64,000 nt of DNA from Takakia lepidozioides (taxonomy: Eukaryota; Streptophyta; Takakiopsida; Takakiales; Takakiaceae), in contig CM060733.1 of the NCBI GenBank assembly GCA_030704615.1, positions 1,054,001 through 1,118,000 on the forward strand, in the 5' to 3' direction. The position numbers were made by a program, and so were the translations under genes. The notes under the pieces were generated by a model. That model was not told the DNA's origin. It did no database searches and saw only the letters and a program-made list of their open reading frames with translations. Below are positions 1 through 11,334 of this stretch, piece by piece; positions within the stretch are counted from its first letter, which is position 1; each line of letters opens with the position of its first letter.

Positions 1-96
1 CGGAAATGGGCGACCGCCAGTTCTGGCGGTCGCTTATTTTTTTATTTTCCAAAAAATCGAGCGACCGCCAAGTTGGCGGTCGCTTCTAGAATATTC
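1..96. repeat. End of a palindromic GCGACCGCC / GGCGGTCGC repeat array
   Basis: Two palindromic units, GCGACCGCC then 4-6 nt then GGCGGTCGC, start near 9 and 61, separated by T/A-rich sequence. The spacing (about 51 bp) and the core match the larger array at 40302-40815, so this is probably the right end of a similar array that continues left of the window. Confidence 0.8.
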
Positions 97-452
97 GCCC
101 TGCACGTGGCCCGAAATAAGGGGTGGGGGGGATATAAGCCAAGGGAGGCTTATTCTCCCCTCACTTCCTCTCCACACAACTTCTTTGTTCGTGACATTTC
201 ATTATTCCACGACGACGTAGTCACGTGGAGAAGGAGGCCATTGGTTGGGTGGGAGGTATTTTTTGCCGCGATTTCTATGAGATCGTTGCAGAATGCTCCT
301 ATAGGCCCTCTTGGCTTCCAGGATCATTTTATTCTACAAAATTAGCTTTTATGAAGTATTTTGACACCTACTCAAACCTACTTAACGGGGAAAGGGTTTA
401 GAGTTACGTCTTTTTAGAAAACTTCGTTTAGTGTTGCTCTGATTGTTGTAGA
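97..452. other. Non-coding stretch upstream of the RING-type gene
   Basis: No supported gene. It holds a TATA-like GATATAAG near 130 on the plus strand and could be the promoter and leader of the broken gene that starts at 453. This is inference from position only. Confidence 0.3.
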
Positions 453-2820
453 ATGGCGGAGGGCCAGGACGATGACCGTCATGGAAGAGATGACCCCAGT
501 GAACATGGACCGCCCCCTAAGAAAATCAAATGGTTAAGGCAAGACTTGAATTGGGAAGTATTTGGTGACCCTAACATACTAGCAGAAGAGGGCTAGGAGG
601 ATGTTCCGGAAGAGTTCCGGTGGCCGATGGCGAGATGCAAAAAATTCGTGAAATGGTATCACATCAATCGATTGTGGCCTTTGGATAGGCATGATGTGCA
701 AACCCGAAACAATTACGCAGAAACCAGGTCTTGCACGAACGATCATTTCCAGCATAGGGCGAATGAGGTGCAATTGCACATTGTGGGGTCAACTCTCTAA
801 AGGGTCAAATCCCATACACCTTGGCAGCCATATTGTACGTGGAGGACATACTCTTGCGTCCAGTGAATTGCCAAACTGATAGTAGGAGGAACGCAAGGTT
901 GCTATACGATTTGGAATACATCCCGGACACGTTCGGAATACAACCGGCTGCAACGTTAAAAGAACAACTAGCGGAAAGAGACCAGCGAATCAGGACCCTG
1001 CAGGACCGACTAGACTGGCAAACACTGCGCATAGCCGAATTGGAAGCTACATTGCAAGACATGTCTCCAAACAATGAAGGCACTATTGTCCACAATTGAG
1101 GATCGAACAACGTCGTGGACATGGACGCGGAGTTGCGATACCCGATCGCAGTATTGACCTCATCATTCAGGAAGTTACGGACGTCCTTCCTTGTTGTGGC
1201 GATGATGCCGATAAACCATGATTAAGACAACGAGTTGCGGATGAGGAGAGAAGGACGAAAGGAAAAGAACCAGTACTGGAAACCAATGAAAAGGAATGCG
1301 TAATTGGGGGGGGGGGGGGATCGAGGGTCGTCATTCAATCGGAGATGACCCATAGATGTCGACCGCGTTACAAAGGAGCGGGACATTGTCATGGCAAATA
1401 CATGGCGCTTATCCAAAACGCTGGAGATTCAGGCATGGGTCCCATTGAATGGCGATGGGGAGAATTGGGTACAATGGGCGACCCATTTTGCCTCCAGAGA
1501 AGCACAGGTAGAGCGGGCACTGTCAGACTTGCAACGTGTCGCACGCATGTCGAACCGTAGCGTGGATAGCATTTATGCCAACATGCAAAGGTATAACGAT
1601 CTCCGCATCGCATCAAGCGTGTTCGCCGGGTATACCAATTGGGCAGATGTGGATTCTATGTTCGATCGATGTGAGCACAGAATTTCGGGGTTGAACAGAA
1701 GCATAAACTGGGAATTGGAGATAGAAGAAGAATGGGCACCACAAGAAGGATGACCAGCCACATCAAACCGGTCCAGAGGGAGGAGATACCACGAGGCATT
1801 TTGCCGTCATGGATATCAGATGGCACAGTTTGTTCGATGTGTAGGAATCCATACGGCCCAGAGGGATGTCATGTGCTTGGATCATGTGGACATATGTTTC
1901 ATCTCACATGTCTTATCCCGCAAGCCTTGCGGACGAGCGCTTGCCCAGAATGCCATACACCAATCCATCGCCGTTTCTATGAACTGGTGGGCTTGGAGGA
2001 TCAGATGCCCATAGGTTGTGAATACAATCGACACAACCTCCCATTGGATGTGCTACCATACACATTTCTGAATTGTGTGCATTGGGGCAAGAACTTGGTA
2101 TGGGATGAAGACAGAGAGATGCATGGCATACATGCCGGAAACCCAGCATACATCAAAGATCCCCAGTATTTCTAGGTCACATCTGATTGGGAGATAACCA
2201 TACGTGCGGGAGGTATTCAATATTGGTGGGAGAGAGAGCAGTTTTGTCGCAATCTGGGAGGGCATTGGAGTCAAAGAAGGTCCAGGTTTATCCGGTTCCC
2301 ACATGTTCTATGGGTGCCGGAGGAGAACGAATTGTATGACCGACAACCGATTGGGAGACATTTGTTGATGTCCGAACTGGAAGATGCTATAATATGTCAA
2401 CGCCGAATGAATGATGCGTACGAGGCGGCTTATCGATGAAACGACACAATGATTAGGGACAGGGCCCGCGAGAGGCAGTTGGAAAGTTTCAAAAGTACCA
2501 TCAAGGCAGTTGTAGAGAAATGGAGGCGATTATGGACAGACCATTATCATCGTATTTCGGGGGCTGTATTGCCGGATGTGGACGGCCTCGTTGCTGATTT
2601 GCATGCAGCCCGAGCACTTGTTCACGATCCACCTCCGCCACGTCGTGAGAGTGAAGAAGAAAGTCAACTTTCGCCGCGAAGTAGGCGGATGCAGGCCAGA
2701 ATTGATCACATGCCATTGGGCCCCTCATTGACCACGAGATCGCGGTCGCAAGCTCTGGCAATTGGCAATGCAAATCAGGCCACAACATCAAATTCCACAT
2801 CCTCGGACAGTGACGACTAG
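453..2820 (+). pseudogene. Broken gene: coiled-coil / RING-H2 zinc-finger protein
   Basis: A protein-like reading runs from ATG 453 to the stop at 2818-2820 but is broken repeatedly. Piece 1 (453-596, acidic, ending EEG) stops at TAG 594-596. The same frame continues to 797 (VPEEFRWP, then WYHINRLWPLD). A frameshift near 790-798 leads to 800-1099, which holds a coiled coil (LKEQLAERDQRIRTLQDRL). ORF 1391-1753 follows, then after another frameshift 1732-2175. That part has a RING-H2 pattern: CSMC, then CGHMFHLTC, then CPEC, giving C-x2-C, C-x-H-x2-H-x2-C, C-x2-C. The frame stays open past TAG 2173-2175 and TGA 2437-2439 to 2820, ending Ser/Asp-rich. RING-H2 domains usually act as E3 ubiquitin ligases, but the whole protein is not recognised. 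It may belong to a mobile element, since repeat arrays lie on both sides. Introns could explain some frame changes; the in-frame stops point to decay. Confidence 0.6.
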
Positions 2821-3160
2821 GCTTTGAATGACTGGCAACATAGTACATATACAATATGCATTTTTGTTGTACCTTGAATATAGTTGGAAAACACAGTGAT
2901 GACATTCCGCCAAGTTTGTATATCACCAATTTTGTTAATACACAATGCACATGTGCGGCACTTGTCAATTTCAATTGCATGAGCAACCAAACTCCGAAAG
3001 CTGGAGAACAAGGAAAATTGATGTTATCAAATAAATTATAACGAGTTACGAACAGTCCTCTTCCAAACAAATTTCGCCTGGTCCTTGCGTATTTCATAAT
3101 CATTTCGCAAAATCTATGATCTTTCTACGAACATACCCACAAAGTTCTCAAAGCACAGAA
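2821..3160. other. A/T-rich sequence without a gene
   Basis: Lies between the broken RING-type gene and the first 120-bp tandem array. Nothing recognisable; the short ORFs in it show no domain or protein-like pattern. Confidence 0.4.
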
Positions 3161-3540
3161 TAATTTCGATTGATCTTATATTACACTGGGACATATCAGA
3201 GGGTACATTGAACACACTGGCCAAGTTTCAAAGCGAACGAAAATCATTTGGATGGGCAACCATCCGTTGGCCCATTGAACGAATTTCGATTGATCTCATA
3301 TTACTCTGGGGCCTCTTACATGGCACATTGAACATAGTGGCCAAGTCTCAAAGTGAACCAAAATCATTTCGATGGCCAACCATCCGTTGAGCCATCGAAT
3401 GAATTTCGATTGATCTGATATTAGTCTGGAACCTGTGAGAGGATGTCTGGAACGTGCTGGCAAAGTTTGGAAGCTAACAAAAATGATTTGGATGGGCAAC
3501 CATCCGTTCACCTGTTGAATGTATTCTGTTGGAGCTGCTA
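3161..3540. repeat. 120-bp tandem repeat, first array
   Basis: The phrase AATTTCGATTGATCT recurs at about 3162, 3281 and 3401, a period of exactly 120 bp. Each unit also holds ACATTGAACA, GGCCAAGT and CATTTGGATGG or CATTTCGATGG. The short ORFs inside are repeat translations and are not called as genes. Confidence 0.85.
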
Positions 3541-3574
3541 TTGCTTTGGGACCTGTTGGACTGTGTTTTCGCGT

Positions 3575-4020
3575 GCTCACGATTTTTTTTTCATTCTATT
3601 TTTGAATGGGGCGTGTAATGTAGCCATATGCAACATGCATGCCAAATTTGGGAGCGATCAAAATTCATTTGGACCCAAAACCACAGTTTCTTCCCTGTTT
3701 TGCACTCTAAACTTGATTTGTGTTCTACTTCATGCACGCTTCATAAAAAGTTCTGCAATAGTGAGCAAAAAGAACACTTTTCTTTTTGGGGCATTTTTGA
3801 TTGGTCCAAATTTTGGCGGGGGAGTAGCCGTGGAATGCTGGAAGCTGCAGAATAAAATTGAGCAAAAAACAAAATCGATACGTGCCAAAAACCCCCACTG
3901 AAAGGCAGTGCAAACCTATTTATTGGCTTAAAATAATTTAAATTCAATTAAATTGTGGAATGGCTTGAGGGGGGAGCGCGTCGATGGGGAGGCAAATGAT
4001 TTATTCGTCTGTTGTGTCTC
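3575..4020 (+). repeat. Dispersed repeat, copy 1 (inverted relative to 15640-16010)
   Basis: The stretch with TGCCAAATTTGGGAGC, TTTGGACCCAAAACC and TTGCACTCTAAACTTG matches the reverse complement of 15640-16010, where the same order of phrases appears on the other strand. It ends with TTAAAATAATTTAAATTC, also shared. No coding potential was recognised; class unknown. Confidence 0.75.
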
Positions 4021-4180
4021 CGCACATGTGTCGCACACATGTTCAAGCACATGCGGGCAAAAGAGGGGCTTCAACCACATCCGTTCAATGGGTACAATAG
4101 CCGTGCACGCATTGTAGGATTTCTTTTTCGCATTGAACAAAAACCAGATGACAAGTGAACGCCTCATTGGACAATCGAAC

Positions 4181-4560
4181 GATTTTTGATTGATCTCGTA
4201 TTACACTAGGACGTATCAGAGGGTACATTGAACACATTGGCCAAGTTTCAAATCGAACGAAAGTCATTTGGATGGGCAACCATCCGTTGGCCCATTGAAC
4301 AAATTTCGATTGATCTCATATTACTCTTGGGCCTCTTACATGGCACATTGAACATAGTGGCCAAGTCTCAAAGCGAACTAAAATCATTTCGATGGCCAAC
4401 CATCCGTTGAGCCATCGAATGAATTTCGATTGATCTGATATTAGTCCGGGACCTAATACATGGTATGTTAAACATAGTGGCAAAGATTGAAAGCAAACGA
4501 AAATCATTTGGATGGGCAACCATTCAATCGCCCATTGAATGAATGGGGTTTCGTCTTTGA
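4181..4560. repeat. 120-bp tandem repeat, second array
   Basis: The same 120-bp unit as at 3161-3540, with copies starting near 4181, 4301 and 4421 and a diverged fourth near 4541. The two arrays are about 1020 bp apart in the same orientation and are nearly identical over two units, so a local duplication including the intervening dispersed repeat is likely. Confidence 0.8.
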
Positions 4561-4653
4561 TTATACTGGGACCTGTCATATGGTATGCCCTTTGAAGCTC
4601 TTTTTGTAGTGTCTCCTGCCTCGTAATGCGGTGCTTTTCCATGTCCACTTTAT

Positions 4654-4836
4654 CCAATATGTTAATATTCTCCACCTGGAACAGATCCACATATGTGTGC
4701 AAAAATCCTTAAAAAACAAATGACCATCTCAACTTTTATAAGCCTCATCCCCAGCTTCCAGTTTTGATGGTCATTTGGTTTTTTAAGTTATATACGCATG
4801 TGTGGATATGTTCCAGATGAAAGATATTAACATTGG
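4654..4836. repeat. Foldback element 1 (inverted repeat, about 75-bp arms)
   Basis: The left arm 4654-4728 (CCAATATGTTAATATT ... AAATGACCATC) is imperfectly complementary to the right arm 4766-4836 (GATGGTCATTTG ... TATTAACATTGG), with a loop of about 37 nt. It is the first of four adjacent foldbacks and contains no gene. Confidence 0.8.
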
Positions 4837-5027
4837 AAAAATAAGAGTTGGAGAAGCAAGAGACATTACAGAAGACCTCAACACGTTGAACATCTGGATG
4901 AAGAACCTTGCCCATCGTCGCTTCAAAGTTCTAGCGCTTCTGAAATGATCATATGTTTGTTGGTGGAAGCAGATCTTGTAGGCCACATTGATCTCGTACC
5001 CATCGAAGACTCCCGTAGGCTACATGG

Positions 5028-5097
5028 AACGGTTCATGTGATACATTTTCACAAATGTAATGTGATACATTTGTGAAATGGTATCACATCAACCGTT
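5028..5097. repeat. Foldback element 2 (about 33-bp arms)
   Basis: The arms 5028-5060 (AACGGTTCATGTGATACATT ...) and 5065-5097 (... GTATCACATCAACCGTT) pair around a few bases. Weaker complementarity continues outward (GGCCACATTGA near 4981 against TGTGGCCAATG near 5100). Confidence 0.75.
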
Positions 5098-5182
5098 TAA
5101 TGTGGCCAATGCACGTCTTCCGCACCATGGCAGAAATGTTCGCCACTTGAAAGCACAAACACAAATAATCCGTGCAAACAAT

Positions 5183-5545
5183 ATCAAGAATCATATGTAA
5201 TGCAAGGTGTTTCATACTACCGATGTTCATGTAGCAGAATTATTTAGGAATCGTTTTGCTACTCCCATGCCAACAACATCAGGTCCACTGCAACTGCCAT
5301 ATTCCGAATTCCATATCAGCCACCACGGACATAAAACCAGGAACTTCGCACAAAATCTCCAATTCATTCAATTTATGGTGGGCCATGGCTGCAGCCTGCA
5401 AGCTGGCCGGGGTGGCTGATACGTCCGTTTGAACATGACAGTCTCAGAGGACGTTGGCATGAGAATAGCAAAAAGAGTACTACAGAATTCAGCTAGAGGA
5501 ACAACAATAGCATGAAACACCTTACCGTAAATATGATTGTTGACA
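5183..5545. repeat. Foldback element 3 (arms about 150 bp)
   Basis: The left side from 5183 (AAGGTGTTTCAT, then GCAGAATT, then CTCCCATGCCAAC) pairs with the right side ending at 5545 (GTTGGCATGAGAATAGC, then CAGAATTC, then ATGAAACACCTT). Near the centre, ATCAGCCACC at about 5313 pairs with GGTGGCTGAT at about 5411. The arms are imperfect but clearly homologous. Confidence 0.75.
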
Positions 5546-5619
5546 TTGGTTGTGACAGCTCCAATCAATAGAGAACTCGCACCATCAGTTGCGCTCCAAC
5601 AGCAGTATCGGTCCCCCGA

Positions 5620-6156
5620 GTAAATAAAATTCCGTTGTAAATAAGAAATTGCATACGCTCGAACCTCACAAATGTCATTTCAACAAAACCGGCCGTGTAT
5701 TGTGGCACTGTTTGTAACTGCGAATGTTTCAATGTTTCTGACAGGGTACTGAGAAAATGATATATTGGATCCATAGGAGTTGGACAACAAACGTTTCATA
5801 TCTCATTCAACTGTGCGATACTACCATGAGTGACATGGATAAAAAAGTAATAGGTGTACATGCGACCTCCGCACGTTTAAGTAGAGACCTAATATCAAAC
5901 GTTCGGAGGTCGCATGTGCACCTATTACTTTCCGATCCATGCCTCTCATGGTAGTGTCGCACAGTTGAATGAGAGGAGACATTTGTTGTCTAACTGTTAC
6001 GGAACTAATACATCATTTTCTCATAACCCTATCCAAAACCTTGGAACATTACAAATATAAACAGTGAGCCAGTACACAAACCATTTATGTTGCGATGACA
6101 GGTGTCAGGGTCGAGCATATGCAATGTAGTATTTACAATGGGACTTTATTTATTAC
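5620..6156. repeat. Foldback element 4 (arms about 260 bp)
   Basis: This is the longest hairpin of the window. The inner arms TGCGACCTCCGCACGTTT (ending about 5878) and AACGTTCGGAGGTCGCA (from about 5898) flank an 18-20-nt loop. Pairing then runs outward through CTGTGCGATACTACCATGAG / CTCATGGTAGTGTCGCACAG and GAGAAAATGAT / ATCATTTTCTC to TAAATAAA (5621) / TTTATTTA (about 6148). RNA from either strand would form a long imperfect stem. No protein is encoded. Confidence 0.85.
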
Positions 6157-6499
6157 ATGCACGATCAAAATTGAGTTATGTCTTCATAAAAGAATCATTA
6201 TACCGCTAGAAATGTTATATCTACGAGACTATGGTCTACTCCGTCCTATATACGTCTTTCGACTCAGGCCAATTGAATGGCTTGCCCATGAACCGAAGTA
6301 CTACATGGGCTAATGTGACTCTCTCATTCTTGTTGTTGTCGTACAACCTTTGTAGCATCGAATGCCAACAACCTCCCGTAAATTGGTCCTGGAACATACT
6401 TTGATCATAAATGAACGTCGTCATTTATTCGTACCGCTATCTTCCCAACGGCAAAGGCCTCCGACGTTATGTCCTGGGGGGGGGGGGCAGGGGGCATTC

Positions 6500-6757
6500 G
6501 CATTGAAAACCGATGCATGGAAAATTAAGATGGAGTTCATTCTTCATGAGAAAGATCTCTGGGAGATAACATCAGGAGAAGCGATTGCACCAGTTCAAGT
6601 GCAACCTGAAGATGGAGAGATCGTAGCCGCATGGATCACTCCTGAGCATCGACTTCTTGAGAAGAAAAATAAATCAGCTCGAGGAATTATGTTGTTGACT
6701 GTGGTTGATTCAATACTTCATCATGTTGCACATGCTAAAACTGTTAAAGAAACATGA
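6500..6757 (+). pseudogene. Ty1/copia gag fragment
   Basis: The reading DAWKIKMEFILHEKDLWEI followed by a run ending VDSILHHVAHAKTVKE matches the start of copia-type Gag (UBN2/DUF4219 family: a W-x(n)-M-x(n)-L-W-x-I pattern followed by an AKTAKE-like motif). It ends in a stop at 6755-6757. The matching copia reverse transcriptase lies at 8340-9240 on the same strand. The two are separated by a gypsy fragment on the opposite strand, which suggests nesting. The upstream part of gag and the copia LTR were not recognised. Confidence 0.7.
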
Positions 6758-6793
6758 ACCCAGTCAAGTTGCGTTGCGTTGCAAACGAGAAAA

Positions 6794-7520
6794 TCATATC
6801 TTTGGTAGAAGTCGGGCCGCCATATCCACGACTTCGAGCAACAGCACATTGAAAGCCTGAACATATCCCCGAATGTCATCCGTTTGCTTCAAATTCCTCA
6901 TTTTGTCCTGGGCGACCCAGGACTCGTTGAGGGCCACAAACTGTCTTTTCATAAGTTCCTTAATCCCACTCCAGCTCAAGGTTTCTGGGTTTGGACCTTG
7001 GTCATGAAGGCATTTCTGTCACCATTGTTGAGCATAGCCCCTCAAATAAGTGGGAGCCACTTCCACCCGATCCTCGTCACTCAACTTGGCCGCTCGGAAG
7101 TACTGCTCCAGCTCCAAGTGTGTTGAGTGCCTTCTGATTTCAGACGCCCTCGAAGGTGCCGGGTTCCTTAGGCTTCACCTTAAACTTTGCATTAGTGGAA
7201 GTGGCATTAGCCGCCATCATCACGTCTTTCAACGTCCCGCCAAACTGCGCCAGCAACCCTTCCCAAAAGGCTGCTGGCATGGGAGGCATCTGTTGGTCTG
7301 CCGGAGCCTTCGGGAAGTCCTTGGGCTCCGACTCCCCAGATTCCTCCCGTTCTTGAGCGGCCTTGCTTTCAGAAGCATAAATCGCCTCTTCCAATTTCCG
7401 CTTCGGTGACACGTCGCTCACTTCGCTCACCAGGATCATCACCTTTCGGGTCGTTCTGCTTTCGCTTTGTCTTGCCCGACCCCATGATGAGGCCGATCTC
7501 AAGGACGATCGCGTACTAAA
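6794..7520 (-). pseudogene. Ty3/gypsy gag fragment (minus strand)
   Basis: Reading on the minus strand: a basic/acidic leader, then KFKVKPKEPGTFEG. After a frameshift come HLELEQYFRAAKLSDEDRV and LRGYAQQW, an in-frame TGA, and then SGIKELMKRQF and LKQTDDIRGYVQAFN. This is the retrotransposon Gag domain (PF03732 type). It lies directly after a tRNA-iMet primer-binding site and an LTR at higher coordinates, so it is the 5' end of a gypsy element whose pol is missing. The stop and frameshift show it is dead. Confidence 0.8.
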
Positions 7521-7538
7521 CTCTAAGCTCTGATACCA
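7521..7538 (-). other. Primer-binding site (tRNA-iMet type)
   Basis: The minus strand reads TGGTATCAGAGCTTAGAG next to the LTR end. TGGTATCAGAGC is the usual complement of initiator methionine tRNA in plant LTR retrotransposons. Confidence 0.85.
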
Positions 7539-7540
7539 AG

Positions 7541-8264
7541 TGTCGCGCATCTCACTTCGGTAAGCTCTCATTTATGCCATAGTTACTCGCTTTGATGCGC
7601 GCGTCTAACTCCCAAACTGACCGCCGAGCCAACTCGGAGCTTCGGCTGCTCACTGGGACATAACGGTCCCCCTTTGCTCCTCCACAAGACCCTCGCTCAC
7701 TTTGGGCCTAGTGGAAATTCCCTTTGGTTATTGGCAGTCCGGAACAACTCCCCACACCTTGGTCGCTTTCCGGCTCACACGCTTACTCACTAGTTCTTGG
7801 TCACCAACGGGCTTGCACCGTTCTCGGGGTTACTACTCCCTATATATACTTCTGTGACTATCTGCAGGGGTTTCACAAACAACCCAGTCATTTTATGGCG
7901 AACCACCACGAAGACCCTCGATTCCCGGTGATGAGTCGCGGTGAGTCTTGGCCCACCCAGCATGGCCCCATTGGACCGTGATGAGTCCCAAGACTCCCCA
8001 CGACTCCCACCACAAGGTGTCCGCCCCATGGTGAGTCCTATGCCACCCCTACTAAGACCCACTAAGCTATCACCACCCCTCGTGGAACCACCCCCACCGC
8101 AACCCGAGTGCGGGGCTCCACCTAGTGAGCGCCTCCGCCTTCTTGAGTGCCTTGGGCACTCAAGGGTGCTTCAGCCCCTGTACCTATTGTTGCCACTGCC
8201 CCCACCACAGGGACAGCCCCTCTTATGTCCCGACCCCCTGCCCTCAAGGCAAAGGGCTGCGACA
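7541..8264 (-). repeat. LTR of the nested gypsy fragment
   Basis: The boundaries are inferred from the primer-binding site and short inverted termini: TGTCGC at 7541 and GCGACA ending at 8264. On the minus strand a TATATATA box (7841-7848) lies in the middle, as expected for an LTR promoter. No second copy is in the window, so the outer limit is tentative. Confidence 0.55.
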
Positions 8265-8339
8265 CCCCGGCTCCGTGTAGCAAACAAAATGATTTCCGGT
8301 CTAGATCAGCTACCTATATCCCTAACAGGAATGGTGACC

Positions 8340-9240
8340 CACGGCCATGGTGATGGTACTAAAGATTATGCACAAGTTCAAGGAGTGGACTATAATGAAG
8401 CCTTCTCACCAGTGGTAAAGATTTCTTCTATTAGAGTGTTGTTAGCTCAGTTTGTGATCACGAAGTTCATCATGGAACGGATCATGGAAGTTCATCATGG
8501 AATGGATGTTAAGACAACATTTCTGAATGGAAAACTACAAGAAGAGATCTACATGAGACAACCTGAAGGGTTTGTACAAGGAGGAAGTGATATTTTGTGT
8601 AAGCTGCAAAAGAGTTTGTATGGACTCAAACAAAGTCCTCGAGCTTGGTATGCCAAGATTGATAGGCAAAATTTAAGCGAAGCATTGCTGACACAAATAT
8701 CTATGTGAAAAAGATGGGAGAGCAATTTGTGGTCATAGCTCTATATGTGGATGACACAATCATTGTCACCAACGATCGTCAAAGGTTGTTGCCACAAACC
8801 AAAGCACTAATGAGTGCTGAGTTTGCCATGACTGACATGGGTGAGATTCGGTTCTATCTTGGTATTCAAATCTGCAGAGATTGAGTGAACCACACAATAT
8901 TTATGCATCAACGACAATACAGTGAGACCATTCTACAGAGGTTTAAATTGGAGATGAGTAAGCCAACGTCAACTCCTCTCGAAGTTCATTTGAAACTTAC
9001 GAATGATATGACACCTAAGACTGTAGGAGGATATGAAGAAGACTCCTTATCAAAGCGCAGTTGGCAGTTTAATGTACTGCATGGTTTGTACTAGGCCAGA
9101 CATTGCACATTCAGTGGGAGTGGTTTCACAATTATTTTCAGATTCCGGACAAACCCATTGGAAAGCAGTGAAGGGGATATTTCGATATCTAAGAGGAACA
9201 TCAACCTCTGGTCTACTCTACAAGAGAGTGGAAGGGCCTT
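8340..9240 (+). pseudogene. Ty1/copia reverse transcriptase / RNase H fragment
   Basis: Typical copia RT motifs occur in order on the plus strand: VDYNEAFSPVVK, DVKTTFLNGKLQEEIYM, LCKLQKSLYGLKQSPRAWY, then LYVDDTIIV (the YVDD active site), IRFYLGIQI, and YQSAVGSLMY with TRPDIAHSVGVVSQ at the RT/RNase H border. The reading switches frame near 8700 and 9060 and has an in-frame TGA near 8882, so it is not functional. It pairs with the copia gag fragment at 6500-6757. Confidence 0.9.
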
Positions 9241-9834
9241 TCAGCAACTTTGACCTACCGACGTGGCAGGATATGGGTGGTTGTACCAATGAAAATTCAT
9301 TTTGCATGTAGATAGGTTAGAAAATTCATCTATGCATGTAGATACGTTAGAATTCTTCCAAAAAATTTGTGGTAGTGAGTTTCCATGCAAGGAACAATAT
9401 GACCATAGGAATTCACCTTGTGATGAAAATTTGGACACATTTAAGGCAGATTTGGGGTCAATTGTAATGGATGGTCTTTTTGACCCACCAATTTTCCCAT
9501 ACAAAGCAACCCTCATGTGGTTTTGGAATTTGGTTCTGGAATTTTGGCCCAAGGTGCTGTACATGCCAGGCAATTAGAATCTGGGTATGCTGTATCAATG
9601 AAAATTCATTTTGCCAGGCCAATTGCTTGGTCAAACCATTTTTTCACTCCAAAACTAGAGCACAGTAAACATTTACAGCTTGCATTTTTTTATAATCTTC
9701 GTAGTGACACGGCGAAATCAACTGAAATATTTCCAGTAGGTTCCTGAAGTAGGTAGGATCATCCCCCAGGATGTTTGTCAAATGTCAGATATGCCCCCTC
9801 AAACATGAGGGCATAGACGTCCTATGGAGAGCAG
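9241..9834. other. Unassigned, probably decayed transposon sequence
   Basis: Follows the copia RT. The phrase AATGAAAATTCATTTTGC occurs near 9289 and again near 9597, so part of it is a short duplication. No domain is recognised in any frame. Confidence 0.3.
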
Positions 9835-10380
9835 CACCATATCCTCAGTGACGCACAAGAGGGATTTAGAACTGCAAGAAGTACAACTAGACAAATCCAA
9901 CTCATTATCTCTGCCCTTGAGGATGCACGATATACACATCAAGATATATACTTATTATACATTGACTTTAAAAATGCGTTTGGCTCCATTGACCATGCCC
10001 GCATGCTCTGTGTCATGTTCGATCTCGGATATCCGACAGATGTAGTGATGCTCATTGGTAATATATACACAGATAGCACCACCATTTACTCGGGTCCCTC
10101 ATTTGGAGATACATCACCTATACCAATCAATAGAGGCACTATAGAAGGTGACACACTCAGCCCAAATGGTAATGTATTTTTGGAGCCTCTTCTCAGATGG
10201 CTGGCCTGAGGAAACCTCAGATACCAATACATTACCTCACCAAATAATGTCCCAACAGCTGCTTATGCAGACGACTTCGTTTTACTCTCTAATAAAGCCA
10301 CACATCTTAACCGGCAAATTAGAAAATTGGAAAGATTCAATACATGGGCGGCAATGGAACTAACAAATCTCAAACCAGTT
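9835..10380 (+). pseudogene. LINE (non-LTR) reverse transcriptase fragment
   Basis: The plus-strand reading shows QEGFRTARSTTRQIQL, then DIYLLYIDFKNAFGSIDHA (RT motif A with its Asp), then GTIEGDTLSP (motif B), then AAYADDFVLLS (motif C with YADD). At least one frameshift lies between motifs B and C. The 5' and 3' parts of the element are missing. The RT is of the LINE type that also supplies the copies at 60.7-64 kb. Confidence 0.9.
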
Positions 10381-10959
10381 GTTTGGCCCTACTGCCATAG
10401 TCTATGAACCGCACCTGCATGCATATATGACAGAAGAAATTATGGATCAAATCCGTGCATCGCCTACCTGACAGAGCAATGAACCACCTTGTAATGAATG
10501 TGCAGATTTATAGAATGTGAGAGCGCCTTTGTTATGGCAAAAGAAAGTAAGAAAAGACTCGGTAGTTACAACTTGTGACCATTCAAATGATAAGACGGTA
10601 GGATATGACCTTGCACGCTGTTTTATTTTATTTTATTTTATTTTTTATTTTACCCCTGGGCAGTTTAAGTTATCAATACAACGGTTATGGATGCTTAGAT
10701 GACCTATAGACAGCCTCATGAGCCCTATTTTGGATCCCTCTCTTTTAGATAGACATATAATTCACTAATATTGTCCCAAATACAATTTTCTTAGAGTCAT
10801 TTTAAAGCCCATCTTGTCAGTTTTGTTATAGACTTTGAACGGATCAAATCCGTAAAAACTTCACCCTACAGAGATGAAAACGTCCTTAAATGTATGGTCA
10901 TAGGCCCCTTTATCCAATGTTAATGAGGCTTTGGGAGTTTAAGGGATGTGGCCGCCAAC
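10381..10959. other. No gene recognised
   Basis: Contains a TTTTA microsatellite at about 10620-10650 and otherwise unremarkable A/T-rich sequence up to the CACTA-type terminus at 10960. Confidence 0.4.
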
Positions 10960-11265
10960 CACTACAACAAATGGGGGGGGTTTGCGACGCCAACCGCGCC
11001 CCCACGCCCCGCGCGGCGCCGAGCGTGCGACGCCAACCCCGCGGAGCGTGTTTGCGACGTCGGGCCGTCGCAGCCAAACCCCGCGGGTCGCCACCTGGCG
11101 CCGGGGTCAGGCGTCGACGCCTGGCCGTCGCACGGGCGGATGAAGGGCAGCAGGCAACCCTTCCGTGCCCTTTCTTTCATCGCAGCCCTTTTTTGCGACG
11201 CCCGGCCGTCGCATGGTGGCATGAAGGGCAAAGGCCCTTGCGACGCCCGGATCATCCTCTTCTAC
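10960..11265. repeat. CACTA left terminus with GCGACG subterminal repeats
   Basis: Starts CACTACAAC, then a G-run. Many TTGCGACGCC and CCGTCGCA units in both orientations follow up to about 11265, such as TTGCGACGCCCGGCCGTCGC near 11193. Dense short palindromic repeats next to a CACTA terminus are typical binding sites for the element's own proteins. ORFs through this GC-rich block are translations of the repeats. Confidence 0.75.
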
Positions 11266-11334
11266 CCCCTCTACCCAACCTCCATCATCAGCATCATTAT
11301 AACCAGTCTCTCCGTCCACCGCAATTACCTCACC

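Noticed and set aside
73-345. 90-codon ORF after the palindromic repeat
   Set aside because: It starts inside the repeat, has no domain and no protein-like composition; more likely leader or promoter sequence.
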